From Ascarosepion bandense (taxonomy: Eukaryota; Mollusca; Cephalopoda; Sepiida; Sepiidae): 64,000 nt of DNA. This document shows positions 12,357 through 24,217 of the stretch, piece by piece. The notes below the pieces were generated by a model that worked only from the letters and a program-made list of their open reading frames with translations, was not told the origin of the DNA and ran no database searches. Each line of letters starts with the position of its first letter. Position 1 is the first letter of the stretch. A program made the position numbers and the translations under genes. The DNA lies in NCBI GenBank assembly GCA_037127315.1, contig JBBBDQ010000330.1:5015501-5079500 (forward strand), given 5' to 3'.

Positions 12357-12566
12357 CAGTTGGTTAAGTGTCATACGTGAAACATGCTTGGGCAATCATA
12401 TCTCAAAAGAGACATGACTGACTGGGCAGAAGATTATCCTGCAGTAGATTGCTTGCTAGCCAAGGCTATAGAACCCAATCTGTCCTATTATTTAACCTAT
12501 AACTGGAGGGAAGCAACAGATTAATACCTTTCTCAAGGGTATTTGTGTGTAAGTGAATGCAAGGAA
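12357..12566 (-). mobile_element. tRNA-SINE fragment
   Basis: The same family as the SINE at 10491-10769. It shares the CATACGTGA.ACATGCTTGGG block, the ATGACTGACTGGGCAGAAG block and the CAAGGGTATTTGTGTG block. The tRNA-like head is missing because the next element joins at 12567. Confidence 0.85.
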
Positions 12567-12770
12567 TTTTTTTTTTTTTTAATCATATCACCCCGAACAA
12601 GGCGGTAAGGCCACTGGTTTGCAGGGGGTTACATAAGAGTGAATAGATTGGAAAAGAGAAAGCCGGAAACTATGTCCTAAACAGGGAACAAGGGATGAGC
12701 CTCGACACCTGTTCAATAGACGTGGGTGGAGTGTGAACTGGGTGATAGTTCAGTCTATCTACTCCAATTG
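12567..12770 (-). mobile_element. Short element made of LINE 5' and 3' ends
   Basis: Read on the minus strand it starts CAATTGGAGTAGATAG, includes the GTGTGAACTCCACCC-like and TTGTTCCCTGTTTAGGA blocks seen in the leader of the LINE at 2010-2130, and passes directly into the LINE 3' tail (GCCTTGTTCGGGGTGATATGATT) and an A run. No coding part lies between. A second copy is at 60885-61088. It looks like a non-autonomous deletion derivative mobilised by the LINE. Confidence 0.75.
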
Positions 12771-13089
12771 TGTGAGTATAAGTGTGGACAAATTAATACA
12801 TATAGTGCATCTATAATATGCATGCAGAAAAATATTTGTGTGTATGTATGTGCATGTGCAATTATATATGTACTGTATATAATATATATATTTATATTAG
12901 TAACACAATATTTTTATAAATATTATAAAATTCTAAAATTAAATGATAATATGATTGCATATTTGCAGACTCAAGTTCTTAAAGAAAGTTACACTACTGG
13001 CTTTTTTGACTTTCTCCACATAGTTCACTTTTTAAATAATAAGAACTAAATGTCACGATGGAGAGCATAAGGATTTTTAGATTTCACTT

Positions 13090-13410
13090 TCACTACATCT
13101 AGTTTGTCTCATTAGACTTGTTTCAATTGAGTAGTAAGTTCAGTCTCACTGTGTACACCATGCTTTCAGCTTTATGCCACATCTCAGCTGAGCTTAGAAA
13201 AGTGCCATCTCCAGGGGTTGTATTCAGAAATGAAAGTGCAACTTGAAGCAAATTGTAGACAAAAGAGCTGCCCCCCACCAAAAAAAACAAAAACAATGGT
13301 CAATGCAATTGAAAGCATTAGACATCTAAATTGATCAGTCTGGAATTTGAACTCAGCTCCACGATTTGTTGTTTCAAGACGATATCCACTGCACCACAAT
13401 GCAAATCACC
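13090..13410 (-). repeat. tRNA-like SINE sequences
   Basis: The minus strand from about 13405 has TGGTGCAGTGGATATCGTC as an A-box-like start and GAGTTCAAATTCC as a B-box-like block. At 13110-13160 on the plus strand there is another tRNA-like end (GTCTCATTAGACTTG, then AGTAAGTTCAGTCTC). The two heads face each other, which suggests two SINEs or one rearranged SINE. The short reading frame across them is not a gene. Confidence 0.5.
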
Positions 13411-13562
13411 TGTTGTTTAAAAACAACAGGTGATTATTAAATCTCAGCTTCCACCTGTTAACAGTCAATCCAAAGTAAAATTTAACATCATCATCATCTG
13501 ATTGAATTCAAGCTCTATAAACAATACTTTTGGACATACACAGACCATTCAATGGGCAGGTT

Positions 13563-14154
13563 TTATTTTTTTTGGCAATTGCAATTTTGTTTTAAAGGGT
13601 CTTTATTGTTAGTAGTAGAATAATTGATATTATTCAGGTGAGCTAAGTATTTGTTTGATATCATATCATTATGTTCTGAAATATATTTATCTGTGTTCTT
13701 AAAGCAATTATTACTGACTTTAACATGGTTTTTATTGAAAATTTTTTTAGTGTGGGTGAGTTGTAGAAATGTTTGTGAATTAAGTTTACCAGTTTGTTTG
13801 GACATTACTGCTGAAGAGTGAGTTAAACCAAATAATGTTATATTTATGTTGTTTCTGCTTGTTTCTACCTACCTTGTTTTTAACAGAGTATTCTAAACTT
13901 ATGTTGAGTTTACTTTTTTCTAAAGCATTAATGTACTTAATTTTAGAATTGTCAAAAATGTCCTTATTGATAGAGTTGTTATCTAAACAAAATTGGATGG
14001 ATTTATATAGATTGTTGGTGATTTTATGGGGTTGATTTGATTCCCTATTTATGTATTTATGGTTATATAAGTTCTTAGTGTACAATTTGTACAGACCATT
14101 GCTCAGGTCAAAAGTAACAACTGAGAAATTTACTACTTTAGTGTTAGTGATCAT
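13563..14154 (-). pseudogene. Penelope-type RT C-terminal fragment
   Basis: Two minus-strand frames (14154-13786 and 13805-13563) overlap and together form one protein block with a frame change near 13795. The block has KTNLYK/HKYINR-type sequence, then IIWFNSLFSSNVQTN, then FNKNHVKVSNNCFKN and CNCQKK, which is the usual passage from RT thumb to the cysteine-containing linker in Penelope-like elements. The copy lacks the RT catalytic motifs. A weaker, stop-filled echo of the same block may lie at about 14700-14860. Confidence 0.8.
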
Positions 14155-14986
14155 GGTAATATTAAGATCATAGTTTTGAAAAATTTAATTAGATCCTTTC
14201 TAAGTTTGCCCATTTTTGTGGACTAGTTTCACAAAGAATTATCTATCCATCATCTTGGTAAAGTCTGGTATTACATAAATTGAAGATGTCCCTAAGATTT
14301 TAGAACAAAAACAGTTTGACCAAATCACAGGCCTCAGCAGAATCATACTCTCCCATAGAAACGCACAAATCAGGGTTGTTTTTTCTAGTCCATGGGCATT
14401 TAACATAAGATAGATATAAAATAAGATAATCTATGGTGGTGAAGTGATATGTTTATACCTATCTCAAGAGTATTTGCACGTAATTAATGTAACAAACTCA
14501 AATGGAATAATAGCATTTTTTATGTCAAAATTGTTGTAAGTCTTGTTACAGTGAGCAACTAATGCATTTGATTGTTTTGTAAAATGTCCTTTTTTTGCTC
14601 ATATAATCTATTATTTAGATTCCATGAGGTTTCTCCTGTGTATTTTTTGTGACAATTATTACCGGTGATCAAGTAAATTCCTCCTTCATGTTTCATGTTT
14701 TATTGTTTTGTTTAGTATTGACTCAGTTTTTTATTGTTTTAGATGCAGTGGTAACATACTTAATGTTGAGTTTGGAAAAGCTCTTTTCAATTGTAGTTGT
14801 GATAGAGTTCATTGGGAGAACAATATATTTTTTGATTCACCGGCTTTATCAGGAGTAATTGTTTTGTTGTTTTGGAATATTTTATGAGCCCTTTGTTTCA
14901 CATAGAATATACAATAATTAGGGTACTGAGAAAACTTGAAACTGTTTTCAGTGTATTTCTCTTCTCTATGTAAACACTGAAGGCTG

Positions 14987-15454
14987 AAAATTCTGAGTGC
15001 TCTTAAGTAGAATCCAATGATTATATCAGATTTTATTTTGTGGTTCTGACGAGAAAATTCTGAGTGCTCTTAAGTAGAATCCAATGAATATATCAGATTT
15101 TATTTTGTGGTTCTGACGAGAAAATTCTGAGTGCTCTTAAGTAGAATCCAATGATTATATCAGATATTATTTTGTGGTTATGACGAGAAAATTCTGAGTG
15201 CTCTTAAGTAGAATCCAGTGATTATATCAGATATTATTTTGTGGTTATGATGAGAAAATTCTGAGTGCCCTTAAGTGGAATCCAATGATTATATCAGATT
15301 TTATTTTGTGGTTATGACGAGAAAATTCTGAGTGCTCTCTAGTAGAATCCAATGATTATATCAGATATTATTTTGTGGTTATGACGAGAAAATTCTGAGT
15401 GCCCTTAAGTGGAATCCAATGATTATATCAGATTTTATTTTGTGGTTATATTGA
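14987..15454. repeat. Seven-copy exact 67 bp tandem array
   Basis: The word TTCTGAGTGC starts at 14991, 15058, 15125, 15192, 15259, 15326 and 15393, so every spacing is exactly 67 bp. Units differ at only a few positions (CTCTTAAGTAG versus CCCTTAAGTGG; GGTTCTGAC versus GGTTATGAC). The lack of indels means the array expanded recently or is kept uniform. It lies beside, not within, the Penelope pieces. I find no reading frame running through it. Confidence 0.95.
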
Positions 15455-15744
15455 GAATAGAAAAGATGCTACTCTGATCAAAGGAGAAAACAATTCACTA
15501 AGATTAAAATGTCTAGAGACTGCCTTGATCATAAGGTCATCCACAGTAAATTTGTGTCCTGGCTTTTACAACATTTCCCCATTTCTGGCAGATTTTCTAT
15601 TATCACAGTGTGGGATATAAAATAACAAATACAATGGAAAAAAAAGAAAAGAATCTAAATGAAAAAATGAAAATGACTAGATTGTACAACAAAATGAAAT
15701 TTAAAATTTTAGGCATCTCTCTTCATTTGTGTGCATATTCAATC

Positions 15745-16260
15745 ACACTAGCAACTATTTTCATGGCTTCTGCTCCAACGAGCTTAGCTCACTGATGTCC
15801 CCCTCCACAAAAATTTACTCGAGCAACCAGACTGGCAACAAGGTCCCACCCGTTTACAGTTAAATCAACTAAATGCAGCCACCACTTCTACTCCATTAGC
15901 TTCTTTTCCTGCACTTCCCACCTGTGGAACTCCCTTCCATATACTTGCTTCTCTGATGGCTACAATCTCCAAGATTTTAAATGCAACATCAATTCCCATC
16001 TCCTGTCTGCTTAACTCCAGTCCTTCTCTCATCCTTTCCCCATCACCTTGTGTATCTTGTTCTTTTCCTTTGTCACCCTACCCTCGCAACTGTCTTCATA
16101 CTGGTACTTCCATTCTTCTCTTGCCCATTCTCTGATACCCCCTGTAACTGGTTTGTCTTTCTCTTCACTCTCCTCCTGCTTAAACTTTCTCTCTTCTCTT
16201 ATGTAGCCCCCTCTGCACCAGTGGCTGTACTACCTTGCTTGGGGTGAAATGATTAAAAAA
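15745..16260 (+). mobile_element. LINE 3' fragment
   Basis: A 5'-truncated copy of the Jockey/CR1-group LINE. It starts at the ...YFHGF.. coding block, shows ARLATRSHPFTVKS and then FFSCTSHLWNSLPYTC in a plus frame, and ends with the family tail CTACCTTGCTTGGGGTGAAATGATT and an A run at 16251-16260. The long plus-strand frame at 15981-16247 is 3' UTR, not a gene. Confidence 0.85.
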
Positions 16261-16589
16261 AATTATGAAGGACAAAATGCATCACACAAAGACATTTTTC
16301 AATTTGTCACACATTTTTTCCACACAATATTTTTCTTGATATATAAAAATCTATATATTGTTATCTTATGTACATAATAGTATATTATACAAAACAAACT
16401 ACCTACATTAAGTAAAATATCTTTTACAACAGAAGATGATATCTTGAAATGGGTTTAAAATACTTAATGGGCAAAAAGAAAATTTGTACCCTTTTAATTT
16501 CTGAGATAAGTTATTTTAAATATTTACACTATTCAGACTGTTGTTCTCATATTTATTGCAATGTTCACAACAATGTATGCTCTAACCTT

Positions 16590-16900
16590 CTTTAGATCAC
16601 CTAACTCTCCATTACAACATCAAGCAAAAGTCATAAGTGGTGACCCAGAGATATATGAACATGAAATGGTTAGTATAAACAGTATCCTACAATGTAAGAA
16701 CTACCCTGTGTACATGACAGAAGCTCCAATAAACTGAGATAGAAGGGTGTAAGAAGATTACAACACTCAGAAAACAGCCTCAGTCTGCTTACCCTATGTG
16801 AAGATATCATTAGAAAAAATACAAAAGACCTGTGGTCCATATAATATCAGGACTACCTTCAAGCATGGTTCATCACCTCACAGAAATTTGAAATTTTGAA
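16590..16900 (+). pseudogene. Penelope-type fragment, copy 1
   Basis: The plus frame gives LQHQAKVISGDPEIYEHEM and then LQCKNYPVYMTEAPI, the spacer between RT and GIY-YIG nuclease in one Penelope-like group (pattern: ...RA..I..D...E...I...L..N.YP). The next ~150 bp are stop-filled. The whole segment is nearly identical to the reverse complement of 24810-25100, so both descend from one element or a duplication. It ends in sequence unrelated to that copy near 16890. Confidence 0.7.
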
Positions 16901-17077
16901 CCAGTCCATATATTTAGTCAACAGGGATAGACTGTTGAAGTACAAAATAAAAGAGCTGGGAAAAGATGGTTTACTTTTACCTTCCTTAATTCACTAGTGG
17001 TTTATTGTTGTAACCTAAAATGTTACTGAATGAGTATTAACAAAAATGGAGGTTGGAAATAAATAGTAATATTTATA

Positions 17078-17253
17078 ACTAGCAGTATGGTGTTGCTCGG
17101 GTGTAATGAAAGCTTTAAAGCTAATCTATGGTCCTAGAGCTCAGACTCAGCCTAAAGAACATTTGTGTGAAGTTTGCTGAGAATCGGATAAAAATTGTGG
17201 ATTTGTATAAAGGACATACAGACAGATAAAGAGACACACACACAAACATCTTG

Positions 17254-17291
<38 letters not shown>

Positions 17292-17620
17292 CGATTTTCT
17301 GCACTATTGTAAGAACTGCAACCTTGAAACTTCTGAATATCGTTTCTATGAGTGTATCAAATTTGATTAAAATTGGACCACTCTTTCTATAACCCATTTT
17401 TTCAATTATCGATTTTTGATATTTATTGGAGGTACCTCGACACAAAACCTAGCTAAGAACACTCACAGATGATTGTAGTACAACTGTGTAAATTTTCAAG
17501 AAAATTGGTTCAGCCGTTTCAGAGTCTATAGGTAATGGACACACATACACACACACACACACACAGCAGACACACACACACACACACACAGACAAAGTTC
17601 CATTTATAAATAAGTTTAGA
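17078..17620 (+). repeat. Dispersed repeat with (CA)n and AAATAAGTTTAG end
   Basis: Begins ACTAGCAGTATGGTGTTGCTCGGGTG and ends CATTTATAAATAAGTTTAG, with inner (TA)n at 17258-17288 and (CA)n at 17540-17592. The block GGTTCAGCCGTTTCAGAGTCTATAGG sits before the CA run. A longer relative is at 50260-50989 and a 3' part at 42210-42419, all in the same orientation. No coding capacity is seen, and I cannot assign a class. Confidence 0.8.
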
Positions 17621-17777
17621 TATCATCAAATACAAGAGTCACAAGCTGCATGAAGTAAATAACCAGTGCTAGTACAGAACTATAAGACAGTAAGAAAACA
17701 CCACTTTCTTAATGGAGTCCAACATATTATATAAGGATTGGGGCATACCTATTACTGTCTATAGATATGTACATAAC

Positions 17778-17780
17778 ATC

Positions 17781-17823
<43 letters not shown>

Positions 17824-17824
17824 T
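17778..17824. repeat. (TA)n(GA)n microsatellite
   Basis: About 25 bases of TA followed directly by about 22 bases of GA. The following 17870-17980 holds a repeat block (TCAGACTGTTGTCCTCATCTTTG, then TTCAGCCATTGAATGC) that also occurs in related forms at 33265-33345, 34295-34360 and 54735-54900. Confidence 0.9.
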
Positions 17825-18089
17825 CTACTAAAAAGAGTAGTGACACATGTTTGTCTGTATTCCTGAGATGAGGTATTATAATTATTTACACTATTTACAT
17901 TATTCAGACTGTTGTCCTCATCTTTGTTGCTATATTCATGATATTTCAGCCATTGAATGCTGCGACCCTCTTCAGGTGATTGAAATTTCAAACTGACCCA
18001 TTTTTTTAATTCATGGGGTAGACTGTTCTAGTTCCAAAAATCATGTCTCTTCCAGATGTCTCAATATTAGTTATTTCCCTTTAACTCTC

Positions 18090-18190
18090 TAATTTTTTTT
18101 TTTCACCTTTGCTGAAGCCATGTATTGAATTCACAACTCACTGGATCCAACCAGCACTTTTATCCACTGGACCCTGAGGACACCAGTGTA
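18090..18190 (-). repeat. tRNA-like SINE head
   Basis: The minus strand reads GGTCCAGTGGATAAAAGTGC as an A-box-like start and GTGAGTTGTGAATTCAATAC as a diverged B-box region. This is a tRNA-derived head in decay. The next 18240-18830 bases are AT-rich with no feature that I can name. Confidence 0.4.
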
Positions 18191-19485
18191 TGAATTTTGG
18201 GGATTTATTCAATTAATGTTTTAGTAACTACTTTTTAACAGAGCTCATATTAAAATTTTTTTTTAATTGTTTTTCTCTGGCACTTTGTATTACTGACTCC
18301 CATATTGTATTTATTTTTATACTTGGCCAACTTGGGATATTTTGGGCCTAACATATACAGTGATTTATCAGGTTTTCATATTTTCCAGTGGTGTTCACTG
18401 TCTATTATTTCAACTTCACCCCACAGGAGGCAGTGATCTCTTTTTCTCTCCATATGTGGTCAGCTACACCTGATTTTTCTATTTCCCCTCATGTTACTGA
18501 TTTGCTGTGTTCTTGCAGTCTTAAGAGTATGAGACTCACCTTCACAAGGATATTTCCAACTAGCGTCCAGTTGGCAGACAAAAATAAACAGGATTATAAC
18601 TCAATACATATCCCTCTCTCCTCTCTTTATTTATTGTAATGAATACAATTGTGGCACGAGGCCAATTTAGGAGTGGGTAAAAAACTCAGGTTGGTCTTCA
18701 GTACTTATAATATACCTAGCTAATTCAACTCACGACCCAAACATACTTTACAATTTTCTCATCCACCACAAAAACATGTTCATTAGCATTCAATCCTCCA
18801 TACACCAAAATACTACAAACATACCGGGGACCTAAAAGAAAAAAAAATTGTTTTAAAACAAAAAATACAAACAGAAATCATTATGTCAGTTGGACTCAAA
18901 CAACCCACAAAACAAAGAGGCCACTGTATTCTGCCCATAGGACAAAATCAAGAGGCACTCTTTCTACAGGGAGTGGAGAGGAGAAAATAAAATGGAAAGG
19001 GAGAATATAATCCTGACCCAGACGAGATAAAACGGGACAAAAAATAAAAACTAGAGAAATTGGGAATCTCGACCTGGATCAAAACAAAAGACAATGCTGG
19101 GGACAGGCTATGAATCACATTCATTCCCATTAACTAGGTACACAAAAAGGAACTACCTTAACCAGAGGAGGGTTCCAAAGGAATCCACCTCGATGTGACT
19201 AGTAGATCTAAAAGAGAAAATCAAGGCTAGTCCTGTTCACGCGAACCAGACGCGCCACATTTACCTTTCACTAAAGCCAATTGGGGTCAACCGTTTCCAA
19301 TCAGATCTAATCTTAATTTTGAGCTGATGCTCAAAATATTGGATCAGATCCTGATGTGAAAGCCGGCCACCTCGCAAGACTTCCTCCAGTCGCGTCGTCC
19401 ATATCACCATTCGAGCCATGGCCAGCAGTGAAAGAAACACAATTCGCTTCACTCCTGAAAACGGAGGCGACACATTATCACAGGC

Positions 19486-20181
19486 TTATGTATGCTCAAG
19501 GAGCACGAGCTCACGCAGCGCGATACAAAAGATCAACTCACCGACACGGTCCCATAGAGGGCGAACCCGAGAACAATGGTAGAAGGCGTGCGCAGACGTC
19601 TCCATTAAACCAAGGTCACAGCGTTCACAATCTGACAAATCCGCCAGGCCCCATATGAAGGCCGCGTCATTGAGAGACCACCTATTCTGAGCCAATTGCC
19701 AGGTAGGTAAGAGTTGTTGAGATAATCGGCACCTGGCGCCCAAGACCAATCAGAGCAATACTCCTCCTCCGACATACCGAGCACTTCGCATAGTGTATCC
19801 TTCGCGACACCTGCCACTAATCCCTGATAGAAGAGGTTTACGGCACCGCCTCGAGACCGGGGGAGTGATAGTAAGAATAGGGAACATGTCCCTCACTGTC
19901 CCCATTAGCAACGAGTCTTCCAATAACGCACGTCTGAGAAAAACCACCCTTAAAGTGAGCTTGTGACTCGCCAAGTGCGGCATTCCCAGACCTCCATGAG
20001 GCAGACCTTGGTAACAGACACGTTTATTGATGTAATGTTTGAGTCCTCTCCACAGAAGGGAGAATAGCAAACTCTTGATCGCCTTCTCACGCCATTCACA
20101 AAGTGGAAGTACAGACAGCCAGTAAAGGATAATGGGATAGACGAATGTAACACACTCCTCAGCCAAACCCTTTAAGAGCAA
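19486..20181 (-). pseudogene. Tx1-like LINE C-terminal domain with zinc knuckle
   Basis: The frame 20181-19750 has the conserved YPIILYWLSVLPL, GLPHGGLGMPHL and LRRALLEDSLL blocks that follow the RT in Tx1/L1-type proteins. After a frame change, 19749-19486 gives WQLAQNRWSLNDAAF and then CERCD..HAFYHCSRVRPLWDRVGEL, a C-x2-C...H-x4-C knuckle typical for the end of these polyproteins. Confidence 0.85.
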
Positions 20182-21574
20182 ATTCCTTCAACGCCAAATC
20201 TCGACCGACGCGACGACCTTTGCATGTACACAAGACCAATTTTTCTCCAACTGGAGGTTGGGCCCAAACTACACTCCAAGAATGCAGACAGGGCCGTCCG
20301 TCTAGTCAAAGGGACCCAGGCACCTAACCGCAAGCCGGAAGACTTGTTGCGGTTAATCTTGGTCCCTGTCACCTGTTCGTACCGTTCAAGCGCCTTCTGT
20401 AGCACCTCAACGTCACTCTGGGATAACACAAAAGTAGTGACGTCATCGGCATACGCGGAAACCCTGGCTCGAGCTCCCCCATGGACAGCGATTACACGTA
20501 GGGCCGGACTGCACGTCCTGTCCCTTAGCCGGCGAAGGAGGGGTTCCAACACCAAAGGACGACAGTGGACAACCCTGTCGGACCGACCTAGACAGCGCAA
20601 AAGCGTTCAGCAACTTTCCATTCACCTGCACCACAGCCGTGGGGGATTGATACAGGAGACTAATTCAGCGGCAGAAGCCGGGTGTGAATCCGGTGGCCTG
20701 CAGGACCGCCACCAGGTAGCCATGGTCAACCCTATCAAATGCTTTGGAATTATCTAAATTGATCAGTGTGGCTTCATCGTCGTCTTTTACACCCTCTAGG
20801 ATCGTGCAAATCAAATGCAGGTTGCTCTGAATTGTTCGTCCCCTCATAGCACAAGTCTGTTCAGGTCCCAACAGAAACTTGGCAACTAGCTGCAAACGAT
20901 TCATCAGGATCTTGGCCAAAATTTTTAACTCTGTGTTTAGCAGAGTTATGGGCTTGTAATCATCTAGTTCCCTCCCAACATTTTTGCCTTTTCTCAAAAG
21001 CGTGACCACACCCCTGGTGAACCAGTTGGGGATGGACCCTTGCTGGCACCAGTTGTTGAACACGACAGTCAAGATCGGGACAAAAGTGTGCGACAGCCTC
21101 AGTACAATTCATAGGGAAAACCATCCAAACCTGGCGAATTGCCACTGCCGACCTTCTTCAAAACCGCATAGACTTCGTCCTCCGTAATCTCTCCCTTGCA
21201 GCTAGCTGCATCCGCCGGCAAAAGCTGGGGGAAGTCAGCCAAATAGCTGCGGAACTCCACATCACAGAGACCAGGCTCAATGGTAAACCGGTTCTCGAAA
21301 TGCCGCCGAAACGCCTCGCACATATCGTTAGAGTATGTCCCACAGGGTCGCGCACCTCTCGAATGTACCGGTCGCTGCCTCGACGAATCTCTTCCTTGTG
21401 CAGTTCTGCAACCATGTTTACAGCTTCGGAAGACATCTTGATTAACGTATGTCTAATTACCTGACCCAAGTAACGTTTGCTAGTCGAACGCTCCAGGGCT
21501 TCCTTAGCTAAGGCTATCTCTAAGGGATCCCCACCAGCCTTCGCCCGGAAGAAATTAGCTTTAAGCATCTTCAC
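20172..21574 (-). pseudogene. Tx1-like LINE reverse transcriptase
   Basis: Several overlapping minus frames form one RT. They run SGNSPGLDGFPYELY, then NWFTRGVVTLLRKG, DDYKPITLLNTELKILAKI, NLDNSKAFDRVDH (catalytic Asp region, about 20720), and YADDVTTFV (catalytic box at about 20442-20453), followed by KSSGLRLG and LGPTSSW. Frame breaks lie near 21320, 21090 and 20640. The motif order is intact, so this is a recent copy broken by small lesions. Confidence 0.88.
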
Positions 21575-21712
21575 CTTGTTAGCCTTATCTAGTTTGAGCC
21601 GTAGTATTTAATAATCAGTGGTGAAAGACCTAATCCTGTTCTAAAGATTCTCCTACCAATTATTTCCAATGACTTCCCCAATTAACGCCCGCTGCACTAC
21701 GTTAATTAGCTG

Positions 21713-22484
21713 TCACTGAAAGTCCCGCCTGTCCAGTAAGGACTGATAGAACTTCCAGTAATCAGCCAATCTAGGCCTAAAGCCTAACGCTACACGGACA
21801 CAAACAAGCTTGTGGTCCAAGTAGCCTAACCAGTGGAACGTCGGACAATCTAGGAAATCTATGTCATCTTCTCTCACTCTAGCCAGGTAACTACATACCC
21901 GGGTAGAAGGCCAACTATGAGTCCACGTCCACATTTTCCCACCCGGATGATCGACCCGGTATCTATCAACGAAACCAAATTCGTTAATCAGATCAATTAC
22001 GTTATGATCACCACACCACCCATTAGCGTCCCTCCCTCTATCCCATTTGGGGTTCAGGATGGCATTCCCGTCCCCAATTAAGACTAGTCGTGAAGAATCA
22101 ACTAGGAAGGGCTCCAACAGCCGAAAAAACGAGACCCGCTCCTCCTGATCATTGGGCGCATAAACCACAATCAGACGAAACGAGTCGCTTTTCACTGCAA
22201 TATCGGCTACGATCAACCGGCCCTCTGCACCGACATGAACAAGGTCCACCCCCGCGTCCAGGGTATGCTTGACCAGCAAAGAAACTCCTCTGGCCAATCA
22301 GTTCCCATATGCTGAGTAGATGACAGTCGTTAGACAGCACACAGGCATCGATGTTGCAAATAAAGTGAGTCTCTTGGATCGTGGCCACATCCACGCCAAA
22401 AGACAAGAGGTCCCGAAGCAGGCGAGCCACCTTACTCCGATCCCTCAAACCCTTCGCATTCAAACTAGCTAACTTGATTGACAT
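21713..22484 (-). pseudogene. Tx1-like LINE endonuclease domain
   Basis: The frame opens with MSIKLASLNAKGLRD and has TIQETHF, carrying the Asn and Glu expected in an apurinic-type endonuclease. After a frameshift near 22290 it continues with ARGVSLLVK, VVYAPND, VLIGDGNAIL (usually GDFN), DFVDRYR-type sequence and YLDHKLV (usually SDH). The domain would nick the target site. Changes in the GDFN and SDH positions suggest loss of activity, apart from the frameshift. Confidence 0.85.
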
Positions 22485-22520
22485 CTGTTAGATCTGAAAG
22501 TAGAAAAAGAGAAATTACTT

Positions 22521-24217
22521 CTAATCGCATATGGGGTAAAAATTTCTGACATTAGTGACCCCGACGGACTGTCCTAGGGAACCAGTTCCTACATCGGACA
22601 TAATCTGTCCGTCTAGGACAATCCCGCCGACGTCCATGGCATAATTTAGTCTTAAGACAGTATATATACAGGGGTAGAGCAAAATAGGGACCCTCCCTGT
22701 ACATAATTTGGTTATTTTACGCAACTCTGGCGTACCGGTGTGGGTTACATTAATGTTCTTGTAAAAATCTTTGGCCGCAGCCAAGTGGTCCCAGACCTTC
22801 AGGTTCCCTTCCGTACTACGGATAAGGGTGATGGCACCTGAGGCCTTGGGAAAGTTCTTTGGGTCGTCAGTGGATTTTCCATACACGGAGGTCAGCTTCA
22901 ACGGCGGTTTTAAAAGGCTCTTCCTTTGAACCGACCAATCCTTGGACACTTCTTTTATGTCTATTTGACAAAGGGCTTCTCCCTTCGGGAGGGATTTTTT
23001 TGGGGGTGGTATTTCAGTGGGAGTGGTAGAAGAAGTGGTAGAGGGGGACTTGACTGGAGTGAGTGGGGTAAGCTGCGAAACCAGGGTCAGTGGGATTTTT
23101 CAGGGGAAGAGGGAAGGCTGTTTGCATTTTGAGCGTAAAATATTATTTGTCTCTCCGGAGACACTGGTAGTGATGAACATTTTTGTTTTACCTTCATGGT
23201 GCTCTTGCTCTTTCGAAGCACTTTGTGGTTTTTTTTGTAGTTTTCTCTTCTTCCCTGCTTTGCTTCAAAGAAGACGATCTTTTGTCCGTTGTTTTCACCT
23301 CCATATTTTTCACTATCTCTGTTGGTTCATCTGCCACTGGTTTGTCTGCCAATGGTTCATTAGCCATTGGCTTGTCTGCCACTGGTTTATCTGCCACTGG
23401 TTTCTCTGTTGCAGGTGTAGCCTTTTGTAGAGATTTTTTGCCTCTCCCTTGTGTGACATCCTGCTTGGGAGACAACTTGGGTGGCAGAGATGACTTCACT
23501 GATGGTGGAGGCATTTTAGATTTTTTTCTAGCAGCCATTTGCCATTCACTGTCCTTTGAAGTTGCTACTACCTCTTTTGAAGTTTCCTTTGCCGCTACTG
23601 GTTGCTGAGCTGGCTGAGATTTCAGGGCTGGATCCTTGGTTGGACATGCTTTGGCAACGTTATCCGTGCCCCCACAACTCCAACAACACGGCCTTCTGCC
23701 CTCCACAACCACAAAGATTGAGCGAACCCTGCAGGTGAGGATATTTGGGGTGTAGGTGAACTGTTTACGTGTCACTGTCACCTGCAGGGAAATGTTGCGA
23801 GTCGTGAATCCAGCTTTTGAAGTGACAGAATTTACCTTCGCCATGCTTCCATATTTCACAAAAAATGCTCCCACATGGTCTTCACTGATATCCATGGGAA
23901 CCCCATGCAGCGTCACATGTGTTTTACGGGTTCCCGTGTATTCAGTCTGCAGTTTTAGTGCCTTCATTGCTAGCAAGTTCCAGTCAGTTGTTTGGCCTCC
24001 TCAGTTGTTTCAAGCAGGACATCCCACATGGCATGGCTTCTTCTAGCAACAGCCTTTGCTCTGACATTAAGCATTTTAATTGCCTCCTTAATGGTCTCCC
24101 TGCTGACTCCCACAAATTATGGGGTTTTAGGGTCTTTTGTCAGCAGGGAGATAATCCTCAGCTCAATAGACTGTATTGTTTCCGGCACAGACAGTAGTTC
24201 GGTCTCGGAAATGTAGT
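22521..24217 (-). pseudogene. Tx1-like LINE ORF1 (gag-like, zinc knuckle)
   Basis: The clearest frame is 23976-23194 (260 aa). It has an RRM-like stretch (VTLHGVPMDISEDHVGAFF), then CWSCGGTDNVAKAC, a CCHC knuckle in which the usual His is Asn, then a lysine-rich tail with about five VADKP-type repeats. Upstream pieces to 24217 and a downstream frame at 22949-22521 (MSKDWSVQRKSLLKPPLKL...) continue the same ORF after frame changes. Such proteins bind the element RNA in the RNP. The strand and order before the endonuclease fit ORF1 of this element. Confidence 0.8.

Larger units (their letters stand above)
11930..14160 (-). mobile_element. Penelope-like element, interrupted
   Basis: Minus-strand pieces together match the order of a Penelope-like element. 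14154-13790 reads like the end of the RT domain (NIIWFNSLFSSNVQTNW), 13805-13563 continues it (KIFNKNHVKVSNNCFKN, then NCNCQKK), and 12355-11990 is the end of the GIY-YIG endonuclease (STTLSKYYWKLKNNN, then GDRCNLYLLEKLFI). In family members the RT block ends shortly before a GIY-YIG nuclease, whose first part is missing here. SINE material at 12357-13410 sits between the pieces. The 5' half of the RT is not recognisable. Confidence 0.85.

Noticed and set aside
20224..20757. 177 aa plus-strand frame
   Set aside because: It is antisense to the Tx1-like RT with its YADD and FDRVDH blocks, which is the real coding strand.
23017..23608. Long plus-strand reading frames of 137 and 141 aa
   Set aside because: They lie opposite the Tx1-like ORF1 and owe their length to its low-complexity VADKP region; no motif supports them.
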